Positions 25,032 to 40,181 of a stretch of DNA of 64,000 bases are shown here, piece after piece. The translations under genes and the position numbers were made by a program. How positions within the stretch are numbered: position 1 is the first letter of the stretch; every line of letters starts with the position of its first letter. The stretch is from contig NZ_CP100416.1 of the NCBI RefSeq assembly GCF_026017845.1, positions 670,995 through 734,994 on the forward strand. Reading direction: 5' to 3'. Origin of the DNA: Amycolatopsis mediterranei (GTDB lineage Bacteria; Actinomycetota; Actinomycetes; Mycobacteriales; Pseudonocardiaceae). The notes under the pieces are model-generated. The model saw only the letters and a program-made list of their open reading frames with translations. It did no database searches and had not been told where the DNA came from.

Positions 25032-25850
25032 GTGACGAAGCCGACTCCGAACGAGATTGGTAAGGGCTACGACGCTTTCGCGGACCTGCTCGACCAGCTC
25101 TGGGGTGAAAACCTGCACCACGGATACTGGGACGACGAGTCCGCGACGCTCGAAGAGGCCACCACGCGGCTGACCGACCGGCTGGCCGGGATGCTCCCGC
25201 TGCGCGCCGGCGACCGGCTGCTCGACATCGGCTGCGGCAACGGCGAACCGGCGATCCGGATGGCCACCGCGAACGACGTCATGGTCACCGGCATCTCGAT
25301 CAGCGAGAAGCAGGTGGAACGGGCGAACGACCGCGCGTACAAGGCCGACGTGGACGACCGGGTCGTCTTCGAGTACGCCGACGCGATGGAGCTGCCGTAC
25401 CCGGACGCGTCGTTCGACGTCGTCTGGGCGCTGGAGTCCCTGCACCACATGCCGGACCGCTGGCACGTGATCCGCCAGGCGGCCCGGGTGCTGCGGCCGG
25501 GCGGCCGCCTGGCGCTCGGCGACTTCCTGCTCGTGCCGAGCCCGGCCGGCCTCGAGGCCGACGCCGAGCGCGTGCGCGAGGTGGGCAAGGGCGTGGTGGC
25601 GGTCGTCTCGCTCGACGAGTACCAGGCGCACCTGCGCGAGGCCGGGCTGGAGCCCGAATCCGCCGAGGACGTCAGCCAGTACACCCGGCCGTCGTGGACC
25701 AAGGCGGCGGAGCGGTTCGAAGGACTGCGGGAACAGGCCCTGCAGCACATCGAGGCCGCGCAGTTCGAGGTCACCCTCGGCCGGTTCCGCGCGTTCAGCG
25801 AGGAACCGTCGCTGGGGTACGTCCTGCTGACCGCGCGCAAGCCCGACTGA
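25032..25850 (+). CDS. rif14: Rif14, SAM-dependent 27-O-methyltransferase
   Basis: 272 aa. Class I methyltransferase: motif I LLDIGCGNGEP, an acidic strand-2 region and the ALESLHHMPDRW post-motif segment, then LRPGGRLALGDFL. Knockout work in A. mediterranei showed that rif-orf14 methylates the C27 hydroxyl of demethylrifamycin SV. GTG 25032 follows AGGGG. First gene of a rightward three-gene operon with the Rif15 transketolase. Confidence 0.93.
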   Translation: MTKPTPNEIGKGYDAFADLLDQLWGENLHHGYWDDESATLEEATTRLTDRLAGMLPLRAGDRLLDIGCGNGEPAIRMATANDVMVTGISISEKQVERANDRAYKADVDDRVVFEYADAMELPYPDASFDVVWALESLHHMPDRWHVIRQAARVLRPGGRLALGDFLLVPSPAGLEADAERVREVGKGVVAVVSLDEYQAHLREAGLEPESAEDVSQYTRPSWTKAAERFEGLREQALQHIEAAQFEVTLGRFRAFSEEPSLGYVLLTARKPD

Positions 25851-25864
25851 GGAAGCCCGAAACC

Positions 25865-26557
25865 ATGCAGATGACCGAAGAGAACCTCCGCGGCCTGTTC
25901 GGCCGGATGACGGGGGACGAGAAGCACGGCTGGGCCGCGGCGTCGACATTGCACGCGATCTGGGTGCTCTACGAACGCGTGCTCAACGTGTCGCCGTCGA
26001 ACATCGACGACCCCGGCCGGGACCGGTTCTACCTCTCCAAGGGACACGGCCCGATGGCCTACTACGCGGTGCTCGCCGCGAAGGGCTTCATCGAGCCGGA
26101 AACGCTGGACACCTGGCGGCAGTGGGGTTCGCCGCTGGGCATGCACCCGGACCGCAACCTGGCGCCCGGCGTGGAGATCAGCAGCGGCTCCCTCGGCCAC
26201 GGGCTCCCGCTCGGCGTCGGCACCGCGCTCGGGCTGCGCGCCCAGGGCCGCGACGCCCGCGTGGTCGTCCTGATGGGCGACGGCGAGTTCGACGAGGGCA
26301 GCAACCACGAGACGATGGCGATCGCCGGACGGCTCGGGCTGGGCAGCCTCACCGCGGTCGTCATCGACAACAAGACGGCGAGCCTCGGCTGGCCGGGCGG
26401 CATCGCCGGGCGCTTCGAACAGGAGGGCTGGGCCGCCACCACGGTCGACGGCCGCGACCACGACGCGCTGGAGAAGGCGCTGACCGGGGAGACCGACGGG
26501 CGGCCGCGCGCGGTCATCGCGGAGATCCTCCCGATCGAGGAAGGGAGCACCGCATGA
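25865..26557 (+). CDS. rif15A: Rif15A, transketolase N-terminal (TPP-binding) subunit
   Basis: 230 aa. Contains the transketolase SKGHGP segment and the TPP diphosphate motif GDGEFDEGSNHE..VIDNK. It corresponds to the N-terminal half of normal transketolases, split into a separate gene. With Rif15B it transfers a two-carbon keto unit from a ketose phosphate onto rifamycin S, giving rifamycin L on the way to rifamycin B. ATG 25865 with GAGGAAG upstream; ATG 25871 is an alternative. Ends ATGA-coupled to rif15B. Confidence 0.93.
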   Translation: MQMTEENLRGLFGRMTGDEKHGWAAASTLHAIWVLYERVLNVSPSNIDDPGRDRFYLSKGHGPMAYYAVLAAKGFIEPETLDTWRQWGSPLGMHPDRNLAPGVEISSGSLGHGLPLGVGTALGLRAQGRDARVVVLMGDGEFDEGSNHETMAIAGRLGLGSLTAVVIDNKTASLGWPGGIAGRFEQEGWAATTVDGRDHDALEKALTGETDGRPRAVIAEILPIEEGSTA

Positions 26558-27465
26558 CCGCCCAGGTGACCAGGAAGCAGATGCGGACCGTCTTCGCCGA
26601 GACGGTGATCGAGTCGCTGGCCACGGACCCGCGCGTGGTCATGCTGACCGCCGACATCTCGTCGTGGTTCTTCTGGGAGGTCAAGAAGGACTTCCCGGAC
26701 CGCGTCCACAACTTCGGCATCCGCGAGCAGGCGATGATCGACATCGCCGGCGGCTTCGCGCTGGCCGGCCAGCGGCCGGTGGTGCACACGTACGCGCCGT
26801 TCCTGGTCGAGCGGCCGTTCGAGCAGATCAAGATCGGCCTCGGCCACCAGGACGTCGGCGCGGTGCTGGTCAGCGTGGGCGCCTCCTACGACGACCCGTC
26901 GTGGGGCCGCACCCACCAGGCCCCGGGCGACGTGGCGCTGCTGGACACGCTGCCGGGCTGGACGGTGCACGTCCCGGGCCACGAGGACGAGGTCGCGCCC
27001 CTGCTGAGCAAGGCCATCGCGGGTGACAACCGGGTCTACGTCCGGCTGTCCGAACGCGCGAACAGCGAAGCGGTGCCGGTGTCGGAGAAGTTCACGGTGC
27101 TGCGCCGGGGCAAGGCGGGCGTGGTGCTCGCGGTCGGCCCGGTGCTGGACCAGGTCCTGGCGGCCACGGCCACGGCGGACGTGACGGTGCTGTACGCCTC
27201 GACGATCCGCCCGTTCGACCACGCGGGCCTCCGGGAGGCGGTGGCCGCGGCGGCCCCGAACGTGGTGCTGGTCGAGCCGTACCTGCGCGGGACGTCGGCG
27301 TTCGAGGTGACCGAGGCTCTGGGAGACGTCCCGCACCGCCTGCGCTCGTTCGGAACCTGGCGCGACCGCGAAGCCCGCGTCTACGGAACGCCCGAGGAAC
27401 ACGACCGCCTGTTCGGCGTGGACGCCGAGTCGCTGGCGGATTCGATCGCCCGCTTCGTCGGCTGA
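26554..27465 (+). CDS. rif15B: Rif15B, transketolase C-terminal subunit
   Basis: 303 aa. Pyrimidine-binding domain of TPP enzymes with the catalytic glutamate in NFGIREQAM, followed by the C-terminal transketolase domain (VVLAVGPVLDQVL..LYASTIRPFD). It pairs with Rif15A. The start overlaps the rif15A stop as ATGA with GAAGGGAG upstream, so the two subunits should be made in equal amounts. It is the last gene of the rif14 operon, and a strong hairpin follows 19 bp later. Confidence 0.93.
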   Translation: MTAQVTRKQMRTVFAETVIESLATDPRVVMLTADISSWFFWEVKKDFPDRVHNFGIREQAMIDIAGGFALAGQRPVVHTYAPFLVERPFEQIKIGLGHQDVGAVLVSVGASYDDPSWGRTHQAPGDVALLDTLPGWTVHVPGHEDEVAPLLSKAIAGDNRVYVRLSERANSEAVPVSEKFTVLRRGKAGVVLAVGPVLDQVLAATATADVTVLYASTIRPFDHAGLREAVAAAAPNVVLVEPYLRGTSAFEVTEALGDVPHRLRSFGTWRDREARVYGTPEEHDRLFGVDAESLADSIARFVG

Positions 27466-27483
27466 GCCACGAGCGGAATCCCA

Positions 27484-27537
27484 CCGGCTCCACGCTGCAC
27501 CGTTCGCCCCCAGGCGGTGTGGCGTGGAGCCGGTTTT
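27484..27537 (+). terminator. Rho-independent terminator after rif15B
   Basis: 12-bp perfect stem (27484-27495 with 27522-27533), an inner CACCG/CGGTG stem, then TTTT at 27534-27537. Confidence 0.88.
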
Positions 27538-27568
27538 CGCCGTACCACCCCACCGTGTCGCCCCTTCA

Positions 27569-27643
27569 ATCACACGTGATGCCCCTTCAATCACACGTGA
27601 TGCCTCTCTGATCACGCGTGATGCCCCGCCGATCACACGTAGT
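27569..27643 (+). repeat. Four 21-bp iterons with ATCAC-N2-GTGAT inverted repeats
   Basis: ATCACACGTGAT or variants begin at 27569, 27590, 27611 and 27632, exactly 21 bp apart; the fourth copy is decayed (ATCACACGTAGT). Each core is an inverted repeat on the same DNA face. The array lies between the rif15B terminator and the rif16 terminator. Function unknown. Confidence 0.85.
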
Positions 27644-27676
27644 GCCTCCCCGGAGGCCGCACACCCCGCACAAAGG

Positions 27677-27713
27677 CCAAGGCCCGGACCGCCGTCGACG
27701 GTCCGGGCCTTGG
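27677..27713 (-). terminator. Terminator downstream of rif16
   Basis: 15-bp perfect stem (27677-27691 with 27699-27713; 7-nt loop), 13 bp beyond the rif16 stop on the minus strand. Confidence 0.82.
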
Positions 27714-27725
27714 CTTCTCCGTGTC

Positions 27726-28988
27726 TTAGGGAGCGTCCCAGGCGATCGGAAGCGAGTGCACCCCGTAAGTCAGCATGTCGTTGCGCAGCGGAACCTCCTC
27801 CGGCGGCACCGCCAGGCGAACGTTCGGCAGGCGGCGCAGCAGCTCGGCGTAGCCCGCCTGCATCTCCATCCGGGCCAGCTGCTGGCCGAGGCACTGGTGC
27901 ACGCCGTGGCCGAACGCCAGGTGGGGGCCGCGGGGGCGGGTCAGGTCGAGGTCCGGGTCCGGCCAGTGCCGCGCGTCGCGGTTGGTCGCCACCACGGAGA
28001 CCACCACCGTCGAACCGGCCGGGATGTGCTCGCCGGCGAACTCCAGGTCCTCCTTGGCGAAGCGGAAGATCCCCGGGTTCACCACGGACAGGTAGCGCAG
28101 CAGCTCCTCGACCGCGTCGGCGATGCGGGACGGGTCGTCGCGCAGCGTGGCGAGCTGGGCGGGGCGCTGCAGCAGCACGAAGATGCCCAGCCCCAGCATG
28201 CTCGCCGTGGTGTCGTAGCCGGCGATGAGCAGCAGGTTGGCGATGTTGATCAGCTCGTCGTCGGTGAGCGCGGGGTCGGCGCCGGCGTGGTGGATCAGGC
28301 CGGAGATGATGTCGCCCGCCGGGTTCGCCCGCTTGTCCGTGACCAGCGCCTGCATGAACGCGCGCAGGGCGTCGGCGTTCTTCACCGCCTCCGCGACCGG
28401 GGCGTTCATCTGCAGCAGGGCCGACGCGCGCTGCTGGAACTCCGCCCGGTCCTCGTACCGCACCCCGAGCAGCTCGCAGATCATCAGCGAAGGCGCCGGA
28501 AACGCGAATTCGGTCATCAGGTCGGCGGTGGTCCCGCCGGCCAGCATGGCGTCCACCCGGCCGGCGACGATCTCGTCGATCCGGGCGCCGAGCTCGCGGA
28601 TCCGCCGGACGGTGAACTGCCCGGTGAGCAGTTTCCGGTACCGGGTGTGCTCCGGCGGGTCCATGTTGATGAACGACCCCGCGCGCGCTTTGTCGTCCCG
28701 CAGGCGCTCCCGGAATTCGGGCGACAGTTCCTTGAACCGCGGGTGGTACTGGAACCGGTCGGAGGAAAAGCGCGGGTCCGACAGCACCGCGCGCGCTTCC
28801 TCGTACCCGGACACGAGCCAGAACGGGTCGCCGGCGGCCAGTGTCGCCCGGGCGACGGGACCCCGTTCGGAGACGGCCACCAAAGCGGGCGGCACGTGGA
28901 ACGGGTCTTCGCGCCGGACGAACTCCGGAGGGAGTGGTGAGCGCAGCGATTCGGTGCTGGGCGCGTTTTCGGTCACTTTGGTCGTCAC
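27726..28988 (-). CDS. rif16: Rif16, cytochrome P450 converting rifamycin L to rifamycin B
   Basis: 420 aa. Haem loop FGHGVHQCLG, I-helix AGYDTT with an intact acid-alcohol pair, and ExxR in ELLR. In A. mediterranei Rif16 performs the unusual ester-to-ether rearrangement of the two-carbon unit added by Rif15. GTG start at 28988. It is transcribed alone, away from rifJ, from a RifZ-type promoter. Identity is supported by position between rif15B and rifJ. Confidence 0.92.
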   Translation of the reverse strand: MTTKVTENAPSTESLRSPLPPEFVRREDPFHVPPALVAVSERGPVARATLAAGDPFWLVSGYEEARAVLSDPRFSSDRFQYHPRFKELSPEFRERLRDDKARAGSFINMDPPEHTRYRKLLTGQFTVRRIRELGARIDEIVAGRVDAMLAGGTTADLMTEFAFPAPSLMICELLGVRYEDRAEFQQRASALLQMNAPVAEAVKNADALRAFMQALVTDKRANPAGDIISGLIHHAGADPALTDDELINIANLLLIAGYDTTASMLGLGIFVLLQRPAQLATLRDDPSRIADAVEELLRYLSVVNPGIFRFAKEDLEFAGEHIPAGSTVVVSVVATNRDARHWPDPDLDLTRPRGPHLAFGHGVHQCLGQQLARMEMQAGYAELLRRLPNVRLAVPPEEVPLRNDMLTYGVHSLPIAWDAP

Positions 28989-29033
28989 TGCGGAGGAACT
29001 CCATTCCCGGATCGCCGGACAAGCCTCCGCCGG

Positions 29034-29078
29034 AGCCTAAGTTCCCCGCGGCCGGCTGGGCATCCCTCGGTCTGATAG
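29034..29078 (-). promoter_or_regulatory. RifZ-type box and promoter for rif16
   Basis: Minus strand: CTATC-N8-GGATG (29078-29061), 21 nt, TAGGCT (29039-29034), 45 nt before GTG 28988. Confidence 0.82.
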
Positions 29079-29092
29079 GTCACCGGGCGCAA

Positions 29093-29136
29093 CTATCAAC
29101 GTTGGGGTGGTGCCCCCGGAACCGCGTCGAGAGCAT
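29093..29136 (+). promoter_or_regulatory. Degenerate RifZ-type box for rifJ
   Basis: CTATC-N8-GGTGG (29093-29110; two mismatches in the right half), then 20 nt to GAGCAT (29131-29136). Like the rif7 site, it is the weaker member of a divergent pair and its N8 ends CGTTGG. Confidence 0.4.
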
Positions 29137-29175
29137 GAGGTGGTCCAGGCCCCCTGCCGAACGAGGTGTGTCCCG

Positions 29176-29631
29176 TTGCCCGACGTCCTGCTGCTGAACG
29201 GTCCCAACCTGGGTGTGCTGGGCCGGCGCGAGCCCGAGATCTACGGCACCGACACGCTCGCCGACATCGAAAAGGCGGTCGCCGAGGAGGTGCGGCCCCG
29301 CGGCTGGACCGTCGTCCCGGTCCAGCGCGACGGCGAGGGCGAGCTGGTCGGCGCGATCCACCAGCACCGCGACACGACGGTCGGCGCGATCGTCAACCCC
29401 GGTGCGCTGATGATCGCCGGCTGGAGCCTGCGCGACGCGCTGGCCAGCTACGAGCCGCCGTGGATCGAGGTCCACCTGAGCAACGTGTGGGCGCGCGAGC
29501 AGTTCCGGCACGACTCGGTCATCGCCCCGCTGGCGAGCGGGGTGGTGGTCGGCCTCGGCGCCTTCGGCTACCGCCTGGCCGCACAGGCGTTGCTGCACCT
29601 GTCCGCCGAATCGCCGAATGGGCTCCGCTGA
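29176..29631 (+). CDS. rifJ: RifJ, type II aminodehydroquinate dehydratase
   Basis: 151 aa, AroQ family. LLLNGPNLGVLGRREPEIYG carries the catalytic Arg18 and Tyr23. Asn74 (VNPG), His100 (EVHLSN) and Arg111 are conserved. The usual THTS loop is MIAG, so the histidine equivalent to M. tuberculosis AroQ His81 is Ile80; this may fit the 5-amino substrate. It dehydrates aminodehydroquinate to aminodehydroshikimate for AHBA. TTG 29176 gives normal AroQ length, with GAGG 9 nt upstream. GTG 29107 would lie inside the regulatory box. Confidence 0.92.
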   Translation: MPDVLLLNGPNLGVLGRREPEIYGTDTLADIEKAVAEEVRPRGWTVVPVQRDGEGELVGAIHQHRDTTVGAIVNPGALMIAGWSLRDALASYEPPWIEVHLSNVWAREQFRHDSVIAPLASGVVVGLGAFGYRLAAQALLHLSAESPNGLR

Positions 29632-29872
29632 TTGCGGCAGTGCCTCCCGGCGGTCGGAGCCGGACCGGTAACGGCGCTTTTCCGGGTATCGACCCGTGAC
29701 CTGGTGCTCTCTCATGGTCCAGTCCATCGTTACCGTGAACATCGGCAGACCGGATGGTTTGTTGACTACTAACCGTTTGCCCGCTAGTCCATCGGACTGA
29801 TTCGAATCCTCGCGTGTCGGAGATTCTCCTTGTGTGCCAAGGAATGCCAAGCTCACCTGGTGTTTCACTGAA

Positions 29873-29888
29873 TGTGATCGGGGTCACA
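29873..29888 (+). promoter_or_regulatory. Crp-type palindrome TGTGA-N6-TCACA upstream of rifZ
   Basis: Exact TGTGA-N6-TCACA, the consensus bound by Crp proteins including actinobacterial homologues. It lies about 320 bp before the rifZ start and 58 bp before the TTGACA at 29946, a distance compatible with activation. Confidence 0.6.
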
Positions 29889-29945
29889 TGGCCTAGGACG
29901 AAGGGTCCCGCCGAAGCTACTGTGGGCCAAGCAAGATGTTAGTTT

Positions 29946-29974
29946 TTGACATGCCAACCTGGGGAGGTTGTGGT
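29946..29974 (+). promoter_or_regulatory. Candidate rifZ promoter with internal inverted repeat
   Basis: TTGACA (29946-29951), 17-bp spacer, TGTGGT (29969-29974; poor -10). The spacer contains CAACCT-GGGG-AGGTTG (29955-29970), a perfect inverted repeat that a regulator could occupy to block polymerase or realign the promoter. Confidence 0.4.
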
Positions 29975-30194
29975 GGTGCAGGCTCGGCGTACTCGGCCGG
30001 GACGTCACCACACACTGACTTAACATTCGGTGCTGTCGTGTGAACACTTGTTTGACACGGCGCGCATTACATTGAGGGGGAACGGGCCCTTACGGGGGCG
30101 TGCCGTTCATGCTCGGTGCCGGGAAAAAATTCCGCTCAAGCGCGGCACGCCGCAATCGATTCCGCTTCGTCTATATCTGGGGGATAGCCGATCG

Positions 30195-31472
30195 ATGTTG
30201 GACGTACCAAACTTGCAAATGCCATCGAATCCGTTCACCGGATTCGGGGACGATTTGATGCAGCGGTCCTGTGACACCGCTGGTTTCCTCCGCCGCTCGG
30301 CCTCGTCGTGGTTCAACGGGCGGCTCGACACGGGGTTGCACTGTGCCAGGGCAGCGGCCACGGGCAACCGCCGGGAATCCGACGAACTCAGCCAGCTGGC
30401 TCGGTTCTGGTACGTCGGGTTGCTGATCAAGGCCCGGGACCTCGACGCGGGCCGCCGGGTGCTCGAGTCGGCGGAGGCGGATCGGGGCGGGGCAGCCTCC
30501 GACCGCATGACCGCCGTCGAGCACAACGTGCGGGGCAGCCTGCTGTTCGCCATGGGCAGCGTCGACGACGCGATGGCGGAAATCAGCACCGGGCTGCGGA
30601 TCGCCGAGCGCTGTGGTGACCGGTCGCTGCGGCCGCCCAGTTACGTCGTGCTGGCGCTGGGTGCCCTTCGCCGCGCGGACATGCGGGCGTGCCGCCACTT
30701 CGTCGACAAGCTGTCGGACGAAGCGCTGCTCGGTTACTTCGGGCAGGCGCCGGGAGCGTGGGTGGCCGCGCAGGCCGTGGAAGCCCGCAGCGGCGTGGAG
30801 AGCGCGGCGAGCCTGATCGCCGGGATCGTGACGAACCCGGTGGTGCTCCGGCAGCTGCTGGTGTCGGAACCGGCGGCGGCGTCCTGGCTGGTCCGCGCGT
30901 GCGTCAAGCTCGGCGCGCACGACCTGGCGAAGGCTTCGGCGGCGGAGTCCGCCGCGCTGGCCGCCGAGCAGCCGGAGTTCAGCGTGATCCGCGGCTCCGC
31001 CCTGCACGCGGCGGGCCTGCTGGAGCAGGACGCGGCCAAGCTCCACGAGGCGGCCGACATCCACCCCGACCGCTGGTGCGCGGCCTCGGCGCGCGAGGAC
31101 CTGGCGAGCCTGCTGACCGTCCGGTGTTCCGAACGCGACCGGACGATCAGGATCCTCGAGTCGGTCCTGGACACGTACACGTCGGTGAGCGCCACCCGCG
31201 ACTCGGCCCGGGTGGTGAACAAGCTCCGCGAGTACGGCGTCCGCCGCGGCACGACCCGGACGGTCGAGTGCGAAGGCACCGTCCCGCACGGGCTGACGAA
31301 CACGGAGTTCGCGGTGGCGGAGCTGGTGAGCCAGGGCCACACCAACAACGAGGTGGGCCGGCAGCTGTTCATCTCCCGGCACACGGTGGCGTTCCACCTG
31401 AAGAAGGTGTTCCAGAAGATGAACCTCACCTCCAGGGTCGAGCTGGCGGCGGCGTGGAAGGTGTTCTCGTAG
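30195..31472 (+). CDS. rifZ: RifZ, LuxR-type pathway activator of the rif cluster
   Basis: 425 aa from ATG 30195 (GGGGGAT about 10 nt upstream). The N-terminal 350 residues are helical and repeat-like without a visible P-loop. The C-terminus is a LuxR/FixJ helix-turn-helix: FAVAELVSQGHTNNEVGRQL and ISRHTVAFHLKKVFQKMN. RifZ is the described pathway-specific activator binding CTACC-N8-GGATG at rif promoters. Six good and two weak such sites occur in the window. A longer in-frame start at 30030 would run through leader-like DNA and is not favoured. Confidence 0.9.
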   Translation: MLDVPNLQMPSNPFTGFGDDLMQRSCDTAGFLRRSASSWFNGRLDTGLHCARAAATGNRRESDELSQLARFWYVGLLIKARDLDAGRRVLESAEADRGGAASDRMTAVEHNVRGSLLFAMGSVDDAMAEISTGLRIAERCGDRSLRPPSYVVLALGALRRADMRACRHFVDKLSDEALLGYFGQAPGAWVAAQAVEARSGVESAASLIAGIVTNPVVLRQLLVSEPAAASWLVRACVKLGAHDLAKASAAESAALAAEQPEFSVIRGSALHAAGLLEQDAAKLHEAADIHPDRWCAASAREDLASLLTVRCSERDRTIRILESVLDTYTSVSATRDSARVVNKLREYGVRRGTTRTVECEGTVPHGLTNTEFAVAELVSQGHTNNEVGRQLFISRHTVAFHLKKVFQKMNLTSRVELAAAWKVFS

Positions 31473-32337
31473 GCCGGTGACGCGGCGGCGGGGCCGGTGG
31501 TTCCCCGGGCGGTTGGGTGCCGTGACGGGAGTGACGACCGGGTCCGCGTAGCCGAGCGGGCACGAAGGGTGCTCACGCCGCCGGGGAGGGCGGCGCGGGC
31601 CCCGGAGGTCCGGCTGCCCCAGGCTTCGGGGCGGCCGGGTGGTCGGCCGGCGAGCCGAGCCGTCGGGGAGGGTGCCGTCTGCCCCCGACGGGCTCAGTGG
31701 TGTCCGGCGCCTCGGCGGTGGGCACCGCGGTGTCCACGCGCGCTCACGCCGCCGCGGGCGGTGGTGCCCCGGTGTGCCGGCCGCGCGCGCTCACGCCGTC
31801 GCGGGCGGGTGGTCCCCGGTGTGTCGGCCGCGCGCGCTCGCGCCGCGGGCAGTTGTGTCCGTTGTGCCGGCCGCACGCGCTCACGCCGCCGTGGGTGGCG
31901 CGCCGGTCGTGGATGCCACCGCGCGCCCTCGCACGCTTGCGCCGCCGCAGGGCGTCCGTAAGCGCTCTCCCGCGCCTCCAACCGCGCCCCCGAATCCCCC
32001 GATCCGTGAAACCCCGCTCCCCGGCCCGCCTGATTTCCCGCCACCCCGGTGGCCTGCGCCATACCCCTCGACCTCGGCATAACCGCAGGTAGAGCCGCCA
32101 AGGTGGCGTTACCGGCTGGTAGCTGGAATGATATTCGGCCGCTCACGCTCCGCTGAACCTCTTCCACGCTGCGCCAACCGGCGGGACCCCCGTGTGGCAT
32201 CTTGACTGGAAGCGCCGGTGGGGTCACGCTTACTCCCGACGGCGAAACCGGGGCCCTTGCGGGAGGGACCACCGGCTCGCCCGGAGGCATACCTGAAGAC
32301 GTTGCGAAGCAGGCTGGGCCCCATCGGGAGCGCCCCC
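31473..32337 (+). other. Gene-free GC-rich spacer between rifZ and rpoB
   Basis: 865 bp with no frame that looks coding; open frames occur in several phases with Arg/Ala/Pro-rich low-complexity translations. A degenerate tandem repeat occupies 31741-31922. This is the boundary between the rif cluster and the housekeeping block. Confidence 0.7.
31741..31922 (+). repeat. Degenerate 43-47-bp tandem repeat, about four copies
   Basis: The core CGCTCACGCC (third copy CGCTCGCGCC) starts at 31741, 31788, 31835 and 31878. Between cores lie related CGCGGGCGGTGGT..GTGTGCCGGCC stretches. Not a multiple of three throughout, so not a coding repeat. Confidence 0.7.
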
Positions 32338-32366
32338 TGGACAAGCCGCGACGTTCGGGCTAGACT
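32338..32366 (+). promoter_or_regulatory. rpoB promoter
   Basis: TGGACA (32338-32343), 17-bp spacer, TAGACT (32361-32366): a strong vegetative-type promoter giving a leader of roughly 125-130 nt. A TAGGAT at 32411-32416 could be a second -10 but lacks a -35. Confidence 0.8.
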
Positions 32367-32500
32367 GTCTCTTTGCGCTGCCCTCTTTCAGGCTGCCCGG
32401 AGCCGGTAGTTAGGATAGTGGGCACACGGCACCCTTGACAGTCGCTCATAGCTGTTGCTATGGCGGCCGTCACCGCTCATTGTCCCCGGAAGGACGCATC

Positions 32501-36004
<3,504 letters not shown>

Positions 36005-36013
36005 TCGCGAGCT

Positions 36014-36055
36014 GAGGTGGGCCCTGCCTCCCGAGTGAGACACAGGGCCCACCTC
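36014..36055 (+). terminator. Intercistronic hairpin between rpoB and rpoC
   Basis: 13-bp perfect stem (GAGGTGGGCCCTG, 36014-36026; complement 36043-36055) with a 16-nt loop and no T-run. It is more likely an RNA-processing or attenuation element than a full terminator, because rpoC has no obvious promoter of its own. Confidence 0.65.
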
Positions 36056-36102
36056 GCCCGCCACCCCCTCTCTAGCCGAAACAACCCCAAGGGGATCTAG
36101 AC

Positions 36103-40014
<3,912 letters not shown>

Positions 40015-40025
40015 AGCTGATTCGA

Positions 40026-40062
40026 CGAAAGGCCCTCGCCGGTTTCCGGCGGGGGCCTTTCG
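40026..40062 (+). terminator. Terminator after rpoC
   Basis: 17-bp stem with one imperfect pair (40026-40042 and 40046-40062), TTT loop, 11 bp beyond the stop codon. Confidence 0.88.
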
Positions 40063-40181
40063 GCGTTTCGCGATTGTCACCCAAACAGGTATTCACCCGG
40101 GTCGGAGATCGCTACAGTACCCAGGTTCACGCGGTTCGGGGGCTTTGCGCGTTTCCAACGGGTAATCAGGGGTGACTGTTC

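Larger units (their letters stand above)
29632..30194 (+). other. Low-GC regulatory region between rifJ and rifZ
   Basis: 563 bp without a convincing gene, clearly more AT-rich than its surroundings. It holds an exact Crp-type palindrome, a TTGACA with an inverted repeat in the spacer, and a second TTGACA at 30052-30057 without a good -10 partner. A long untranslated leader for rifZ is likely. Confidence 0.7.

Noticed and set aside
27569..27643. CRISPR-like array
   Set aside because: Units are 21 bp head to tail with no unique 30-bp spacers, and no cas genes are present.
31473..32337. Possible small genes between rifZ and rpoB
   Set aside because: Competing frames are Arg/Pro/Ala-rich, lack ribosome sites and cross the tandem repeats.
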